From: Rhodoferax sp. | GTDB taxonomy: Bacteria > Pseudomonadota > Gammaproteobacteria > Burkholderiales > Burkholderiaceae_C | Assembly (NCBI RefSeq): GCF_030653815.1 | Contig: NZ_JAURYQ010000006.1 | Location: 62,001 to 126,000 of the forward strand | Length of the DNA stretch: 64,000 nucleotides | Direction: 5' to 3' | In this document: positions 48,117-57,829 of the stretch, piece by piece | How positions within the stretch are numbered: the first letter of the stretch is position 1 | How the letters are laid out: the number at the start of each line of letters is the position of its first letter | Notes under the pieces: model-generated | Told to the model about the DNA's origin: nothing | The model's database searches: none | Seen by the model: only the letters and a program-made list of their open reading frames with translations | Position numbers and translations under genes: made by a program

Positions 48117-49373
48117 TCAAGCAGCCAGGACCGTCCGCACCGCAGCCACGCGGGCGGTGTGCACGGCCTCGGCAATGTGCTGCCCTTTGGCACCGCGCGC
48201 CACGGCACTGGCGGCGACCTCACCGGTGTCGATCCCCTGAGCCGCCGCCAGCACCGCCTGCAAACGCGGGCGCTGCGGGTAGGCGGAATCAAAGTAGCCC
48301 AGGCGCCCGCGCGCATCACACTCGCAGGCCAGCAGGATCTGAGCGAAACGCGCCGGTTTGCGCAGCGCGTCGCAGCGCTCCAGCAGCCGCACCAAAGCGG
48401 CGGCATCAAACTCGCTTGAGCGGTGAATATTGCTGTGCTCGCGCGCCATCACCTCGGCCAGTTCCCGGCATTCGGTGGGCACCCGCAGACGCGTGCACAG
48501 GTTACGCAGCAAGCCGACGCTGCGCTGCTCGTGCCCCAGATGGCGCGGCAGGATATCGGCGGGCGTGTTGCCCTTGCCCAGGTCGTGGCAAAGGCAGGCC
48601 AGCCGCACCGGCAGGGGCGCCAGCAGGCGCGCGCTCATGTCCATCACCATCATCACGTGCACGCCGGTGTCGACCTCGGGGTGGTAGTCGGCGCGCTGCG
48701 CCACGCCCCACAGGCAGTCCACCTCGGGCAGCAAGCGGGCCAATGCGCCACAGTCGCGCAGCACGGCAAACATGCGCGACGGCATGGCCTCCATCAGGCC
48801 TCTGGCCAGCTCTTGCCAGACGCGCTCGGGAACCAGGTGGTCGACCTCGCCACTGGTGACCATCTCGCGCATGAGCGTCAAGGTTTCGGGTGTCATTGTG
48901 AACTCAGGAAAACGGGCCGCCAGGCGCGCCACACGCAGAATGCGCACCGGATCTTCGCGAAACGCCGGGCCAACGTGGCGAAACAATTTGTCGACCAGGT
49001 CCTGCACGCCGCCATGCGGATCGATAACGTGCTGGGGGTCAAAGACGCCGCCAGGGCCGAGCTGGTCGGCCGCGACCGCCAGGGCATTGATGCTGAGGTC
49101 ACGCCGCGCCAGGTCCTGGGCCAGGCTCACGTCAGGCGCCGCATGAATGACAAAGCCGCGGTAGCCCGGCGCCGTCTTGCGCTCGGTGCGCGCCAGCGCA
49201 TACTCCTCATGGGTTTGCGGGTGCAGGAACACCGGAAAGTCCTTGCCCACCGGCACAAAGCCCTGCGCCACCATGTGCTGCGGCGTGCTGCCCACCACCA
49301 CCCAGTCGCGGTCCTGCACCGGCAGTCCCAACAGGGCATCACGCACCGCACCACCCACCATGTAGATCTGCAT
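48117..49373 (-). CDS. cca: CCA-adding tRNA nucleotidyltransferase
   Basis: Adds or repairs the 3' CCA of tRNA. The 418-residue protein starts MQIYMVGGAVRDALLGLP with the nucleotidyltransferase motif GGAVRD, acidic DRDWVVVG, RRDLSINALAVA, and the B/A-type nucleotide-binding region VRILRVARLAARFPEF. An HD phosphohydrolase domain follows (CLCHDLGKGNTPADILP, about residue 255), as in class II enzymes of beta- and gammaproteobacteria. The frame extends to 49502, but ATG 49373 is the family start. It is 16 bp downstream of gst. Confidence 0.96.
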   Translation of the reverse strand: MQIYMVGGAVRDALLGLPVQDRDWVVVGSTPQHMVAQGFVPVGKDFPVFLHPQTHEEYALARTERKTAPGYRGFVIHAAPDVSLAQDLARRDLSINALAVAADQLGPGGVFDPQHVIDPHGGVQDLVDKLFRHVGPAFREDPVRILRVARLAARFPEFTMTPETLTLMREMVTSGEVDHLVPERVWQELARGLMEAMPSRMFAVLRDCGALARLLPEVDCLWGVAQRADYHPEVDTGVHVMMVMDMSARLLAPLPVRLACLCHDLGKGNTPADILPRHLGHEQRSVGLLRNLCTRLRVPTECRELAEVMAREHSNIHRSSEFDAAALVRLLERCDALRKPARFAQILLACECDARGRLGYFDSAYPQRPRLQAVLAAAQGIDTGEVAASAVARGAKGQHIAEAVHTARVAAVRTVLAA

Positions 49374-49389
49374 GCCGGGGCCCCCTGCT

Positions 49390-50070
49390 TCAGCGCGACA
49401 AGCGGTAAGGCTCTTCAAAGTCCAAAAAATCCTGCTCGGCCAGCGCACCATCAACCCATGCCTGGACGCCCGGCAAGGCGCACACCCGCGCCACATAGGC
49501 ACTCACGTCAGCCGGCAAGGGCAAGGCGTAGCTGCGCAGGCGCATGCAGACCGGGGCATAAAAGGCATCGACCACGCTGAAGTCGCCAAATAACATGGGG
49601 CCACCGTGTTCGACCAGACATTGCCGCCACATGGCGATCAGGCGCGCCAGGTCGGCGCGCACGGCTGGCTGGTCACGCCAGACCAGGGCGCCCACCGCGG
49701 GCAGGCTGGCCTCGATGTTCATCGGGCAATGGCCGCGCAGGCCGGTAAAGCCGCTGTGCATTTCGGCACACAGGCTGCGTGCACGCGCCCGGGCGGCCCT
49801 GTCGCGGGGCCAAAGCACTTTTTCAGGAAACTGCTCGGCCAGGTATTCGGCAATGGCCAGCGTGTCCCACACCACCAGGTTACCGTCCACCAGCACCGGC
49901 ACCTTGCCGGTGGGCGACAGCTTGCGCAGCGCGGCCTTGAAGTTTGAGTCGGGGCTAAAGGCGTCAAAGCGCAACATCACCTCTTCAAACGCAATACCGG
50001 CCTGGGTCAGCAGCACCCAGGGGCGCATCGACCAGGACGAATAATTCTTGTTGCCGATATAAAGTTTCAT
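49390..50070 (-). CDS. Glutathione S-transferase family protein
   Basis: 226 residues. Thioredoxin-like N-terminal domain: LYIGNKNYSSWSMRPWVLLTQ carries the likely catalytic serine, then GKVPVLVDGNLVVWDTLAIAEYL binds the glutathione gamma-glutamyl part. The all-helical C-terminal domain follows from about 90. The NKNYSSWSxRPW variant is widespread in proteobacteria with unknown substrate. The start overlaps the stop of the upstream GGDEF-EAL gene as ATGA. The slt-gst-cca order is common in the group; the GGDEF-EAL gene sits between. Confidence 0.9.
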   Translation of the reverse strand: MKLYIGNKNYSSWSMRPWVLLTQAGIAFEEVMLRFDAFSPDSNFKAALRKLSPTGKVPVLVDGNLVVWDTLAIAEYLAEQFPEKVLWPRDRAARARARSLCAEMHSGFTGLRGHCPMNIEASLPAVGALVWRDQPAVRADLARLIAMWRQCLVEHGGPMLFGDFSVVDAFYAPVCMRLRSYALPLPADVSAYVARVCALPGVQAWVDGALAEQDFLDFEEPYRLSR

Positions 50071-52649
50071 GAAGCAGCTTTCAAAGGCGTGATGCTAGCA
50101 GCCAGCGGCGGCGGCGCCGACGGCTGCTGGCTGAGCCCGCGCATCCAGGTCGCGTCGGCCTGCCAGCGCTGCGACCACTGCAACAACTCGGCCCCGGGCA
50201 TGGGCTTGGCAATGCCGTAACCCTGGGCCAGTTCGCAGCCCAGCTGCAGCAGGGCGCTGCCGTGTGCCAGAGTTTCAACCCCTTCGGCGATGACCTCGCG
50301 CTTGAACGCATGGGCCAGACCGATGACTCCCTGCAAAATCGCCAGGTCGTCGGCATCGTCGAGCATGTCACGGACAAAACTCTGGTCAATCTTGATGCGC
50401 GCCACCGGCAGCCGCTTGAGGTAGTTCAGCGACGAGTAGCCGGTACCAAAATCGTCGAGCGCAAACAACACCCCCATCAGCCGGCATTGCTCGATGACAT
50501 GGGTCACCCCGCTGATATCTTCCAGCGCGGTGGTTTCCAGAACTTCGAGTTCCAGTCGGCCGGACAGCACCGTCGGGTGTTGGGCCAAAATGGTTTGCAG
50601 GCGCCCGAGAAAATCGCGCTGCTGCAATTGGCGCGCGCCCACGTTGACACTGACCGGCAGATCAAGCCCCTGGGCATGCCAGGCCTGCACCTGATCGAGC
50701 GCGGTATGGATGACCCATTCGCCCACTTCGATCGCCAGCGCATGGTTCTCGATGACGGGCAAAAAAAGCCCCGGTCCGAGCAGGCCACGGGTCGGATGCT
50801 GCCAGCGGATCAGTGCCTCCACGCCCACCAGCCGGCCACTGCGCATGTTGACCTCGGGCTGGTAGTACAGCGTCAGCTGACCACTTCCCAACGCCTCCCG
50901 GATTTCCTCCAGGCTCTCATTGTGACCCCGCACGCTGCGGTCGTGTTCGGTGTCGAAAATATGAAACCGGTTCTTGCCCAGCAGCTTGGCCTGGTACATG
51001 GCCTGGTCAGCCTGGCGCTGCAACTGGTCGGCATCAATGTCCGACTCCTGCGGGTAAAAGGTCACCCCCAGGCTGGCCGTGACCCGCAAGCGGGCATCGT
51101 TAAAAACGATGGGCTCGGTGATCGCAGCCAACAAGCGCGTGAGCATGGGCAGCAGCTCGGCGTCGTTGGCCACGTCGACCAGCACCGCCACAAACTCGTC
51201 ACCCCCCAAACGCGCCAGCGTGTCGCCCTCACGCAGGGTCAGTTTCATGCGGTTGGCCAGCACCGCCAGCAAATGGTCACCGGCATCATGACCAAAACTG
51301 TCGTTGATGGCCTTGAAACCGTCCAGGTCCAGAAACAGCACCGCCAGCTTGAGACCGCGGCGCTGGCATTGCAGCATCGACTGGCTCAGGCGGTCCGCCA
51401 GCAACACGCGGTTGGGCAGATTGGTCAGGGCATCAAAGTGCGCCACATGGTGCAGTTGCTGCGCATGCTGCTTGGCCTCGGTGATGTCGGAAAAAATGGC
51501 CACGTAATGCTGGGGTCGGCCGTGGTCGTCAAACACCGTGCTGATGGTCAGCATCTCGGCATAGAGGTCGCCATTTTTCCGGCAGTTCCAGACATCGCCA
51601 TACCAGTGACCCTTGTCCTGCAGATCGCGCCACATGGCCTCGTAAAACGCCTTTTCCTGCCGCCCGGAGCGCAGGAAGCGCGGATTTCGGCCAATCACTT
51701 CATCGTGGGTATAGCCCGTGATCAGGCTGAAGGCTTGATTCACGTCGATGATCGCCCCCTTGGTGTCGGTGATCATGATGCCTTCGCGGGCGGTACCAAA
51801 GACACTGGCCGCCAGCGTGAGCTTTTCTTCGGCGCGCTTGCGCTGGGTGACATCCGAGATAAAACCGTGCCACAACACGGAGCCATCGGGTTCGCGTTCC
51901 GGCATCGCGCTGGCATGCATCCAGCTCTCGGTGTCTGTGTCGGCGTCGAGGCGAATGCGGTATTCGTGCTCCCAGGGCGTCAACTGCTGGGCGGATTGCT
52001 GGATGCTGGCCGTCACAGCAGCCAGGTCGTCCGGATGGATCATGGCGAACACCGGGCTGGCATCGTGCTGCACATCGGCCGGGTTCAGTCGATGCCGGTA
52101 CAAGGCGCCGATAGCCTCGCTGACATAGGGGAAAGAGGCTGTTCCGTCCGGGCGCAGCCTGAATTGGTAAAGCACCCCCGGCACGCGACTGGCAATTTTC
52201 TTGAACCGGTTGAACACCTCATCGTGCGCCAGGCGCGCCTGTTTTTTTTCGGTGATATCGGAGATCACCCCCACATAGTGGCGCAAGTTGCCCTGCTCGT
52301 CATGTGATGTGCTGATGGCCAGTTGGGCATCAAACAAGCTGCCGTCCTTGCGCCGGTTCACCAGCTCCCCGCGCCACCGGCCGGTTTGCTTCAATTGGTC
52401 CCACAGCGCTGCATAGAAAGCCCGGTCCTGTTGCCCTGAGGAGAGGATCCGGGGATTGCACCCCAGCACCTCTTGCTCCGGGTAGCCCGTCATGCGCGTG
52501 AACGCCGCATTGACCGACAGGATGTTGGCCTCGTGATCTGTCACGAGAATGGATTCGGAACTGGCTTCAAAAACAGCCGCATTGATACGCAGCACGCGCT
52601 CAACCTGCGCACGCTGCTCAGACAATGAGCGCTGTTTCAGCAAGACCAT
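50067..52649 (-). CDS. PAS-GGDEF-EAL protein that has lost its N-terminal periplasmic sensor
   Basis: 860 residues from MVLLKQRSLSEQRAQVERVL, a stretch that normally follows a transmembrane helix. Three PAS domains (about 20-145, 150-275, 280-400, each ending in DIT-type PAC blocks), a GGDEF domain (400-570, LARLGGDEFVAVL) and an EAL domain (585-835, VGVEALIRWQHP, DDFGTGYSSLNYL). Both catalytic signatures look intact. An in-frame TGA lies 27 nt before the ATG, and the sequence upstream holds a transmembrane-like stretch in another frame and the start of a solute-binding domain. The remaining protein would be cytosolic and could still be active. It overlaps gst by 4 bp. Confidence 0.88.
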   Translation of the reverse strand: MVLLKQRSLSEQRAQVERVLRINAAVFEASSESILVTDHEANILSVNAAFTRMTGYPEQEVLGCNPRILSSGQQDRAFYAALWDQLKQTGRWRGELVNRRKDGSLFDAQLAISTSHDEQGNLRHYVGVISDITEKKQARLAHDEVFNRFKKIASRVPGVLYQFRLRPDGTASFPYVSEAIGALYRHRLNPADVQHDASPVFAMIHPDDLAAVTASIQQSAQQLTPWEHEYRIRLDADTDTESWMHASAMPEREPDGSVLWHGFISDVTQRKRAEEKLTLAASVFGTAREGIMITDTKGAIIDVNQAFSLITGYTHDEVIGRNPRFLRSGRQEKAFYEAMWRDLQDKGHWYGDVWNCRKNGDLYAEMLTISTVFDDHGRPQHYVAIFSDITEAKQHAQQLHHVAHFDALTNLPNRVLLADRLSQSMLQCQRRGLKLAVLFLDLDGFKAINDSFGHDAGDHLLAVLANRMKLTLREGDTLARLGGDEFVAVLVDVANDAELLPMLTRLLAAITEPIVFNDARLRVTASLGVTFYPQESDIDADQLQRQADQAMYQAKLLGKNRFHIFDTEHDRSVRGHNESLEEIREALGSGQLTLYYQPEVNMRSGRLVGVEALIRWQHPTRGLLGPGLFLPVIENHALAIEVGEWVIHTALDQVQAWHAQGLDLPVSVNVGARQLQQRDFLGRLQTILAQHPTVLSGRLELEVLETTALEDISGVTHVIEQCRLMGVLFALDDFGTGYSSLNYLKRLPVARIKIDQSFVRDMLDDADDLAILQGVIGLAHAFKREVIAEGVETLAHGSALLQLGCELAQGYGIAKPMPGAELLQWSQRWQADATWMRGLSQQPSAPPPLAASITPLKAAS

Positions 52650-52927
52650 CTGCCGATTGCAAAGGGCCGACGGTCATCAACAACACCGGGATCAGTGTGC
52701 CCATCAAGGTTTTGACTTCGGTGCGCCATCTCGATGTCAACGCCGGACAGCGTATGCGTTTTGGGGTTGCGGTAAGTGATGCTGTAGCAGTCAGGCCAGA
52801 GGCACACGCGCACCAGCTTGCTGACTTGAATACTTGCCAGGCGGCTGGCCGGGGCGGTCTGGGCCGGGGCCGAGACCGACACACCCGGGGCGGTAGCCAG
52901 CAAAACAGACAGGTAGGCAAGGCGCAT
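52637..52927 (-). pseudogene. Remnant of an SBP_bac_3-type sensor region, originally joined to the GGDEF-EAL gene
   Basis: A 96-codon frame starts with a signal peptide (MRLAYLSVLLATAPGVSVSA) and the opening of a family-3 solute-binding domain: LVRVCLWPDCYSITYRNPKT then HTLSGVDIEMA. After that the match stops and about 28 unrelated residues lead to a stop. In a second frame the following DNA encodes KTLMGTLIPVLLMTVG, a plausible transmembrane helix, and the downstream PAS-GGDEF-EAL gene is in a third frame. Most of the sensor domain (about 200 codons in such proteins) is missing. It is best read as an internal deletion plus a frameshift in a former transmembrane c-di-GMP enzyme. Confidence 0.75.
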
Positions 52928-52976
52928 GGGGTCTCCGGATGGTCAGCCAATGAGAGAGAAGCCCCCGATGATACGT

Positions 52977-54974
52977 TCAGGGCAGGTCATTGGCGGCAAC
53001 TGTGCCGTCGGCCACCCGTGGACCCACCTTGCCCAGCCGTGCCTTGAGCGACTGGGTCTGGCCACTGATCATGGCGGCGTAAATGGTGGTGTTGGCCAGC
53101 ACTTTCTTGACGTAATCGCGGGTTTCGGTAAAGGGCACATTTTCGGCCCAGATGGCGGCCTCCAGCACCGGTGCGCCGGCTTGTCCGCGCCAGGCACGCG
53201 GCCGACCGGGGCCGGCGTTGTAAGCCGCGGCGGCCATCGGCATCGAGCCGGCAAAGTCATCGAGCACCAGCTTGAGGTAACCGGTGCCAATGGCAATATT
53301 GGTGTCGCGCTCGGTGATCTGGTGCGGCTTGAAGTCGGTCATGCCGATTTTTTTGGCGGTCCAGCTCGCCGTGGCCGGCATCACCTGCATCAGGCCGGAA
53401 GCCCCCACGACCGAGCGGGCATCCACAATAAAGCGGCTTTCCTGGCGGATCAGGCCATAGACATAGGCCGGGTCCAGTCCGATCTCACGGCTGCGCACCA
53501 ACACCGCCTGTTTGTGCGGCATGGGAAAGCGTTGCGCGAGGTCAATCACGCTCTTGGTGCGCTCGCTGGTGTTGATGCAACGGTCCCAGACCTCGTGGCG
53601 GCACGCCAGATCCGCCGCAGCCAGCAGCTCGCGGTCACCCATGCCACCGCGGGTGTGCAGATTGGTGCTGTAGTTCCATTCGCGCACCCCGTCCGCGCGC
53701 AAGCCAATGGCAATGGCCGCCAGCGCACGTTGCAAACCGGGGTTGCCATTGGCAGCGGCCTTTTCAGCTGCGGTCAGGGGTTCGGGCGGGGGCGGTGGCA
53801 TGATCGCCAAGCCCAACTCTTCTTGTGCCAGCAACTCGTAGAAGCCCTGCACACCCGCCACGCTTTGCAGCAAGGCTTGGGCCTCGGCACGATCAGCTGG
53901 CATTTTGGCCAGCGCCAGCAAAGCCCGCGCGCGCCAGTAGACCCAGGCAGCCTCCTGGCGCTGGCTCTCGGTCATGGCCGCAGTGGCGGCTGCGACCTGT
54001 TCCCAGCGACCTGCACGCAGCGCAGCGCGCACTTTCCAGGCCAGGTGGTCGGCGTGCATCAGCTTGTCTTGCCCGTTCAGAAAAAAGGCCAACGCCTTGT
54101 CCGACTGGCGTATGGCAGCGCCTTTGCCGATCACACCCCAAACCCAGCTGCGCTCTTCCTGGCTGAGCTGGGTTTTCCAGCGCAGCTTGTCGACCTCAAG
54201 GGCGGCAAGCTCAGGGTCCTTGACCGCCAGGCGAATCATGGCGAGCGTGACCAGCTCTTTGGTGCGCGCGCGCAGCGCCAGCAGCCGGCCTTCAAGGTAA
54301 TGCTCGGGATTGGCGTAGATGGCGCTGACCGTGTTGGCCCATTCGGGGTCCAGCAAGCCCACCGCCTGGACGGCCACGCGCGGCTTGCCGTTTTCCATCC
54401 CGAGCCGGGCACGCAGCCAGGCGGTATGCGCTGGCAGCTTTTTGGCCTGGAGCAACTGCCCGGCCGCCGTGGCACAGCCTTCATCGGCCTCGCGCAGGGC
54501 CAGCCAACGGTCTTCAACCTGTTGCGCCACATCGCGCTCGTTGGACTTGAAGTCGGTCAGCAAGGCATAACACTGGACCGAGCGGTCATCGTTCATGCGG
54601 AAATTGGGGTATTCGGCCATGAACGTGCCCCATTCCTGCTGCTGCCCCAGTAGCAGCAGCCAGTCGTTGCGCAAGCGGTCTTCCTGGTAGGTTCCAGCAA
54701 AGCGGGTTAAAAAACGACTGATCTCGTCGGGGGTGGCCGTCTCCAGGCGGGCACGCAGTTCCCAGTAAGCGGCCCAGGGCGCCAGCACATGGTTCTGGGC
54801 ACGCGGCAACAGCTCGCTCAGGCGCTTGGTTTGACTCTTGTTGAAGGCTTCGCGCATGTCAAGCATCACAGCATCGGAGGCGCTGGTGCCGGCGCCCTGC
54901 GGCTGGGCCTGCGCGGGCAGGCCGGCCAGCGAAACCAGCAAGCCAATCAATGTCAAAATAGTTGTGAACTGCAT
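52977..54974 (-). CDS. slt: Soluble lytic murein transglycosylase (Slt70-like)
   Basis: 665 residues, exported: signal peptide MQFTTILTLIGLLVSLAGLP with cleavage near AQA. The middle is an alpha-superhelical U-domain (Ala/Leu-rich repeats, about 60-450). The C-terminal SLT domain carries the catalytic glutamate in VYGLIRQESRFIVDARS and the family blocks ASGLMQVMPATASW, NIAIGTGYLKLVLDDF and AAAYNAGPGRPRAW. It cleaves peptidoglycan glycan strands to anhydromuropeptides in the periplasm. The open frame extends far upstream, but the signal peptide fixes the start at 54974, only 9 bp from the divergent folate gene. Confidence 0.93.
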   Translation of the reverse strand: MQFTTILTLIGLLVSLAGLPAQAQPQGAGTSASDAVMLDMREAFNKSQTKRLSELLPRAQNHVLAPWAAYWELRARLETATPDEISRFLTRFAGTYQEDRLRNDWLLLLGQQQEWGTFMAEYPNFRMNDDRSVQCYALLTDFKSNERDVAQQVEDRWLALREADEGCATAAGQLLQAKKLPAHTAWLRARLGMENGKPRVAVQAVGLLDPEWANTVSAIYANPEHYLEGRLLALRARTKELVTLAMIRLAVKDPELAALEVDKLRWKTQLSQEERSWVWGVIGKGAAIRQSDKALAFFLNGQDKLMHADHLAWKVRAALRAGRWEQVAAATAAMTESQRQEAAWVYWRARALLALAKMPADRAEAQALLQSVAGVQGFYELLAQEELGLAIMPPPPPEPLTAAEKAAANGNPGLQRALAAIAIGLRADGVREWNYSTNLHTRGGMGDRELLAAADLACRHEVWDRCINTSERTKSVIDLAQRFPMPHKQAVLVRSREIGLDPAYVYGLIRQESRFIVDARSVVGASGLMQVMPATASWTAKKIGMTDFKPHQITERDTNIAIGTGYLKLVLDDFAGSMPMAAAAYNAGPGRPRAWRGQAGAPVLEAAIWAENVPFTETRDYVKKVLANTTIYAAMISGQTQSLKARLGKVGPRVADGTVAANDLP

Positions 54975-54983
54975 AGAGTGATT

Positions 54984-55583
54984 ATGAATAAATCTGAAGA
55001 ACAAAAAGCCGCTGAAAAAAAAGCTTTGCGCAAGCGGCTGATTGACCAGCGCCTGCGCTTGCCGGACCGCACAGAGCGTGTGGCCATGCTGCAACAGGTA
55101 CTGCGGATCTGGCTGGTGGGGCGCCCCGACACCGTGATTGGCGCTTACTGGCCCATCAAGGGAGAATTCGACCCCCTGCCCGCCCTGCACCGCTGGAAAG
55201 AAGACGGCGAACTCATCGAGCAGCAGCAACTGCGCAAAATTGGACTGCCCGTGGTGGATAAAGTTCATAAAACCATGGCTTTTCATACCTGGTACCCGGG
55301 CTGTCCGATGGAAGAGGACGCTTACGGCATCCCAAAACCCAAAGACACCGAGGTCATCACCCCCTCGCTGCTGTTTGTGGCCTGTGTCGGTTATGCGCCC
55401 GGAGGCTACCGCCTGGGTTACGGCGGCGGTTTTTATGACCGTACCCTGGCCAACCTGAACCCGCGCCCGTTCACCGTGGGCCTGGGCTTTGGCACCGACT
55501 TTTTACCTGACTTCGAACCCGAACCACACGACCTGCCGATGGACGCTATTTTGAACGACCACGGCGTGGTCTGGCCGGTGTAA
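54984..55583 (+). CDS. 5-formyltetrahydrofolate cyclo-ligase
   Basis: Converts 5-formyl-THF to 5,10-methenyl-THF using ATP. 199 residues: a basic N-terminus [37 protein letters not shown], and the ATP-binding signature [21 protein letters not shown] near residue 140. The first ATG at 54984 keeps the lysine-rich family start. It is divergent from slt with a 9 bp gap and is followed 5 bp later by queA. Confidence 0.93.
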   Translation: MNKSEEQKAAEKKALRKRLIDQRLRLPDRTERVAMLQQVLRIWLVGRPDTVIGAYWPIKGEFDPLPALHRWKEDGELIEQQQLRKIGLPVVDKVHKTMAFHTWYPGCPMEEDAYGIPKPKDTEVITPSLLFVACVGYAPGGYRLGYGGGFYDRTLANLNPRPFTVGLGFGTDFLPDFEPEPHDLPMDAILNDHGVVWPV

Positions 55584-55588
55584 GCCCC

Positions 55589-56686
55589 ATGCCCCATACC
55601 TCCACGACAGCACGCACTTTCTGCCTGAGCGACTTTGACTTCGATTTGCCGCCCGAACTGATCGCCCAGCACCCGGCGCCTGAGCGTAGCGGTTCACGCT
55701 TGCTCGACGGCAGCGCCAGCGCGCCCACCGACCGCATCTTCCGGGATCTGCCCGGGCTACTCAAGGCAGGCGACCTGCTGGTGTTCAACGACACCCGTGT
55801 GATGAACGCGCGCCTGTTTGGCGAAAAGGCCACAGGCGGCAAACTGGAGTTGCTGATCGAGCGCGTACTCGGTGGCAACCAGGTGGCAGCGCACCTGCGT
55901 GTCAGCAAGAAGCCCGCCATTGGCGACACCATGTCTCTGGTCAGCGCGCCGGGTCACCCGGACAATGTGAGCGCCACGCTGCTGGGACGCTGGCCCGATG
56001 CAAACGGCGCGTTGTTTCGCTTTGTGCTGGCCAATGATGCGGGTGATGACCCTTACACCCTGATGGCGCGCCACGGCCATGTGCCCCTGCCGCCCTACAT
56101 CACCCACACCGACTCGGCCGAGGACGCCCAGCGTTATCAGACCGTGTTTGCCAAAAATCTGGGCGCCGTGGCGGCGCCCACGGCCGCGCTGCATTTTGAC
56201 AACACCCTGCTGGCGCAACTTGACGCCATGGGCGTGCAGCGCGCCCACGTCACGCTGCATGTGGGCGCGGGAACCTTTCAACCGGTCAAGACAGAAAACC
56301 TGTCCGAGCATCAGATGCACAGCGAGTGGTACGAGGTGCCGGTAGCCGCCCAGCAGGCCATTGCCGACTGTCGCGCGCGCGGCGGTCGGGTCGTGGCGGT
56401 GGGGACCACGACAGTGCGCACGCTCGAATCCTGGGCCCTGAGTGGCCAGCCGACCGGCGACACATGCATCTTTATCACCCCCGGTTTTGAATTCAGGGTG
56501 GTTGATGCCTTGGTCACCAACTTTCACCTGCCCAAGTCAAGCCTGATGATGCTGGTCAGCGCTTTTGCCGGGCACGAGCACATCATGGCGCTGTATGCCC
56601 ATGCGATTCGCGAACGCTACCGATTTTTCAGCTACGGCGACGCCATGTTGCTGACGCGCGCGCTCAGCGGGCCTGAAGCCGGTTGA
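55589..56686 (+). CDS. queA: S-adenosylmethionine:tRNA ribosyltransferase-isomerase QueA
   Basis: Transfers and rearranges the ribose of SAM onto preQ1 in tRNA to give epoxyqueuosine. 365 residues with the family blocks [87 protein letters not shown] and [17 protein letters not shown]. Tgt, the preceding enzyme of the pathway, is 1.3 kb further on the same strand; the opposite-strand cytochrome and vapBC genes separate them. Its last 23 bp overlap the convergent cytochrome gene. Confidence 0.97.
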   Translation: MPHTSTTARTFCLSDFDFDLPPELIAQHPAPERSGSRLLDGSASAPTDRIFRDLPGLLKAGDLLVFNDTRVMNARLFGEKATGGKLELLIERVLGGNQVAAHLRVSKKPAIGDTMSLVSAPGHPDNVSATLLGRWPDANGALFRFVLANDAGDDPYTLMARHGHVPLPPYITHTDSAEDAQRYQTVFAKNLGAVAAPTAALHFDNTLLAQLDAMGVQRAHVTLHVGAGTFQPVKTENLSEHQMHSEWYEVPVAAQQAIADCRARGGRVVAVGTTTVRTLESWALSGQPTGDTCIFITPGFEFRVVDALVTNFHLPKSSLMMLVSAFAGHEHIMALYAHAIRERYRFFSYGDAMLLTRALSGPEAG

Positions 56687-57095
56687 TGTACTCGACCAGC
56701 AACAAAATGCGCCCCCGCACCAGGCCGTCTGCGTCGTAATTGCCACGGGCTTCATGGAGCCTCTGGGCATCATCAACCCGGTAAGCCTGGCCCCAGATCG
56801 GCATGTCGCGACTTCCATGGCTTGGCACACCCTTGCCGTCGATCACGTCATACATCCGGGTGACCGGCAGAATGCCCTGGTTTTTCTTGGCCAACTGGGT
56901 CAGGTCGGTTGCGCTGACACGCAGCAAGTCCCGCAGCGAGCCATCGCCCTTGCCCAACGGGCCATGGCAAACCGCGCAATTGGTGTCGTACTCCAACTTG
57001 CCCTGGTCGGTTTTTGCCTGCTGCGCCCAAATGGCACCGCTGCACAGCGCCAGTGACACGGCCATCAGGACGGTTTTTTTGCTGACATGTTTCAT
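56664..57095 (-). CDS. Periplasmic c-type cytochrome
   Basis: 143 residues with a signal peptide [18 protein letters not shown] cut near IWA-QQ. One haem attachment site CAVCHG near residue 41 ([14 protein letters not shown]) and a possible axial Met in SRDMPIWGQ near 99. It is a small class I cytochrome c of unknown partner, possibly an electron carrier. ATG 57095 has AGGAG ahead; an upstream Met 11 codons earlier lacks signal-peptide character. It converges with queA and overlaps its end. Confidence 0.87.
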   Translation of the reverse strand: MKHVSKKTVLMAVSLALCSGAIWAQQAKTDQGKLEYDTNCAVCHGPLGKGDGSLRDLLRVSATDLTQLAKKNQGILPVTRMYDVIDGKGVPSHGSRDMPIWGQAYRVDDAQRLHEARGNYDADGLVRGRILLLVEYINRLQAR

Positions 57096-57219
57096 GGTGA
57101 TGCTCCTGTTGATTGAACGGTGAAGCATCCTATGATTTGACGAAATTACCTCCGTTGCGAATTCTCATGCTTGGTGTGTCTGGCGCACCAACGCACGGCA
57201 AGCCTTGCGCACCTGGCGC

Positions 57220-57594
57220 TCAAGGCTTGGCAAAAAAATTCACCCCCGGCAGGCCCTGGTAGTCGACATCTTGCGTCCAGAACGTGGCGCCGAGTTCCAG
57301 TGCCAGGCTGTACATCATGGCATCGGCCATCGCCAGGCGGTGTTTGACGGCCACGCTGGCCGCCGCCACGGCCCGGCGGTCGGTGATGTCGAGCACCCGG
57401 CCCAGCCGCATCACGTCCAGGCACTGCGTGACCGCATCGGCTGGCACCTTGCGGCTGAGCACCTTGTGCACTTCAAACAGCGCAATCACAGGCACCAGCA
57501 GGGTGTTGCGCTGCTCGATCACGGGCTTGAACTTGGGGCCATTCGCGCCCGCAAGAAAAAATTCAATCCAGCCAGAAGAATCAACGACGTTCAT
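57220..57594 (-). CDS. vapC: PIN-domain ribonuclease toxin VapC
   Basis: 124 residues. The PIN acidic residues are Asp5 in NVVDSSGWIEFF, Glu in IALFEVHKVL near 41, and Asp in MADAMMYSLALELGATFWTQDVDY near 90 and 110. PIN toxins cleave RNA, often tRNA. Its start overlaps the stop of the antitoxin gene as ATGA, the usual coupling in type II toxin-antitoxin operons. Confidence 0.92.
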   Translation of the reverse strand: MNVVDSSGWIEFFLAGANGPKFKPVIEQRNTLLVPVIALFEVHKVLSRKVPADAVTQCLDVMRLGRVLDITDRRAVAAASVAVKHRLAMADAMMYSLALELGATFWTQDVDYQGLPGVNFFAKP

Positions 57595-57821
57595 TCAAAT
57601 TCCCGATCAGGCTCTTTTTCAATCTCCAGATCGGCAGGATCGAGATTGTATTTTTTGAGCAGCCCGTAATACGCGCTCATCGGCAGTTCAGGCTTGATCA
57701 CCAACTCTTGCCCGCGCAGTTCAAACTGGATGTGGGAACCCGGACCAATCCCCAGCTTGGCCCGCATGGCAGCCGGCAGCGTCACCTGCCCTTTGCTTGA
57801 CACAATTGCTTCTGCTTGCAT
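57591..57821 (-). CDS. vapB: AbrB/SpoVT-type antitoxin VapB
   Basis: 76 residues. N-terminal swapped-hairpin DNA-binding domain: AIVSSKGQVTLPAAMRAKLGIGPG (given here as two parts, the block SSKGQVTLP is diagnostic) and IQFELRGQELVIKP. The acidic C-terminal tail (NLDPADLEIEKEPDREFE) would wrap the toxin. ATG 57821 fits the family; codons upstream up to 57872 cross the operator palindrome and lack homology. It neutralises VapC and with it should repress the operon. Confidence 0.9.
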   Translation of the reverse strand: MQAEAIVSSKGQVTLPAAMRAKLGIGPGSHIQFELRGQELVIKPELPMSAYYGLLKKYNLDPADLEIEKEPDREFE

Positions 57822-57829
57822 GGCAAATC

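Noticed and set aside
50262..52307. 681-codon open frame on the plus strand opposite the second GGDEF-EAL gene
   Set aside because: Antisense shadow of a real gene with intact GGDEF and EAL motifs; no family character of its own.
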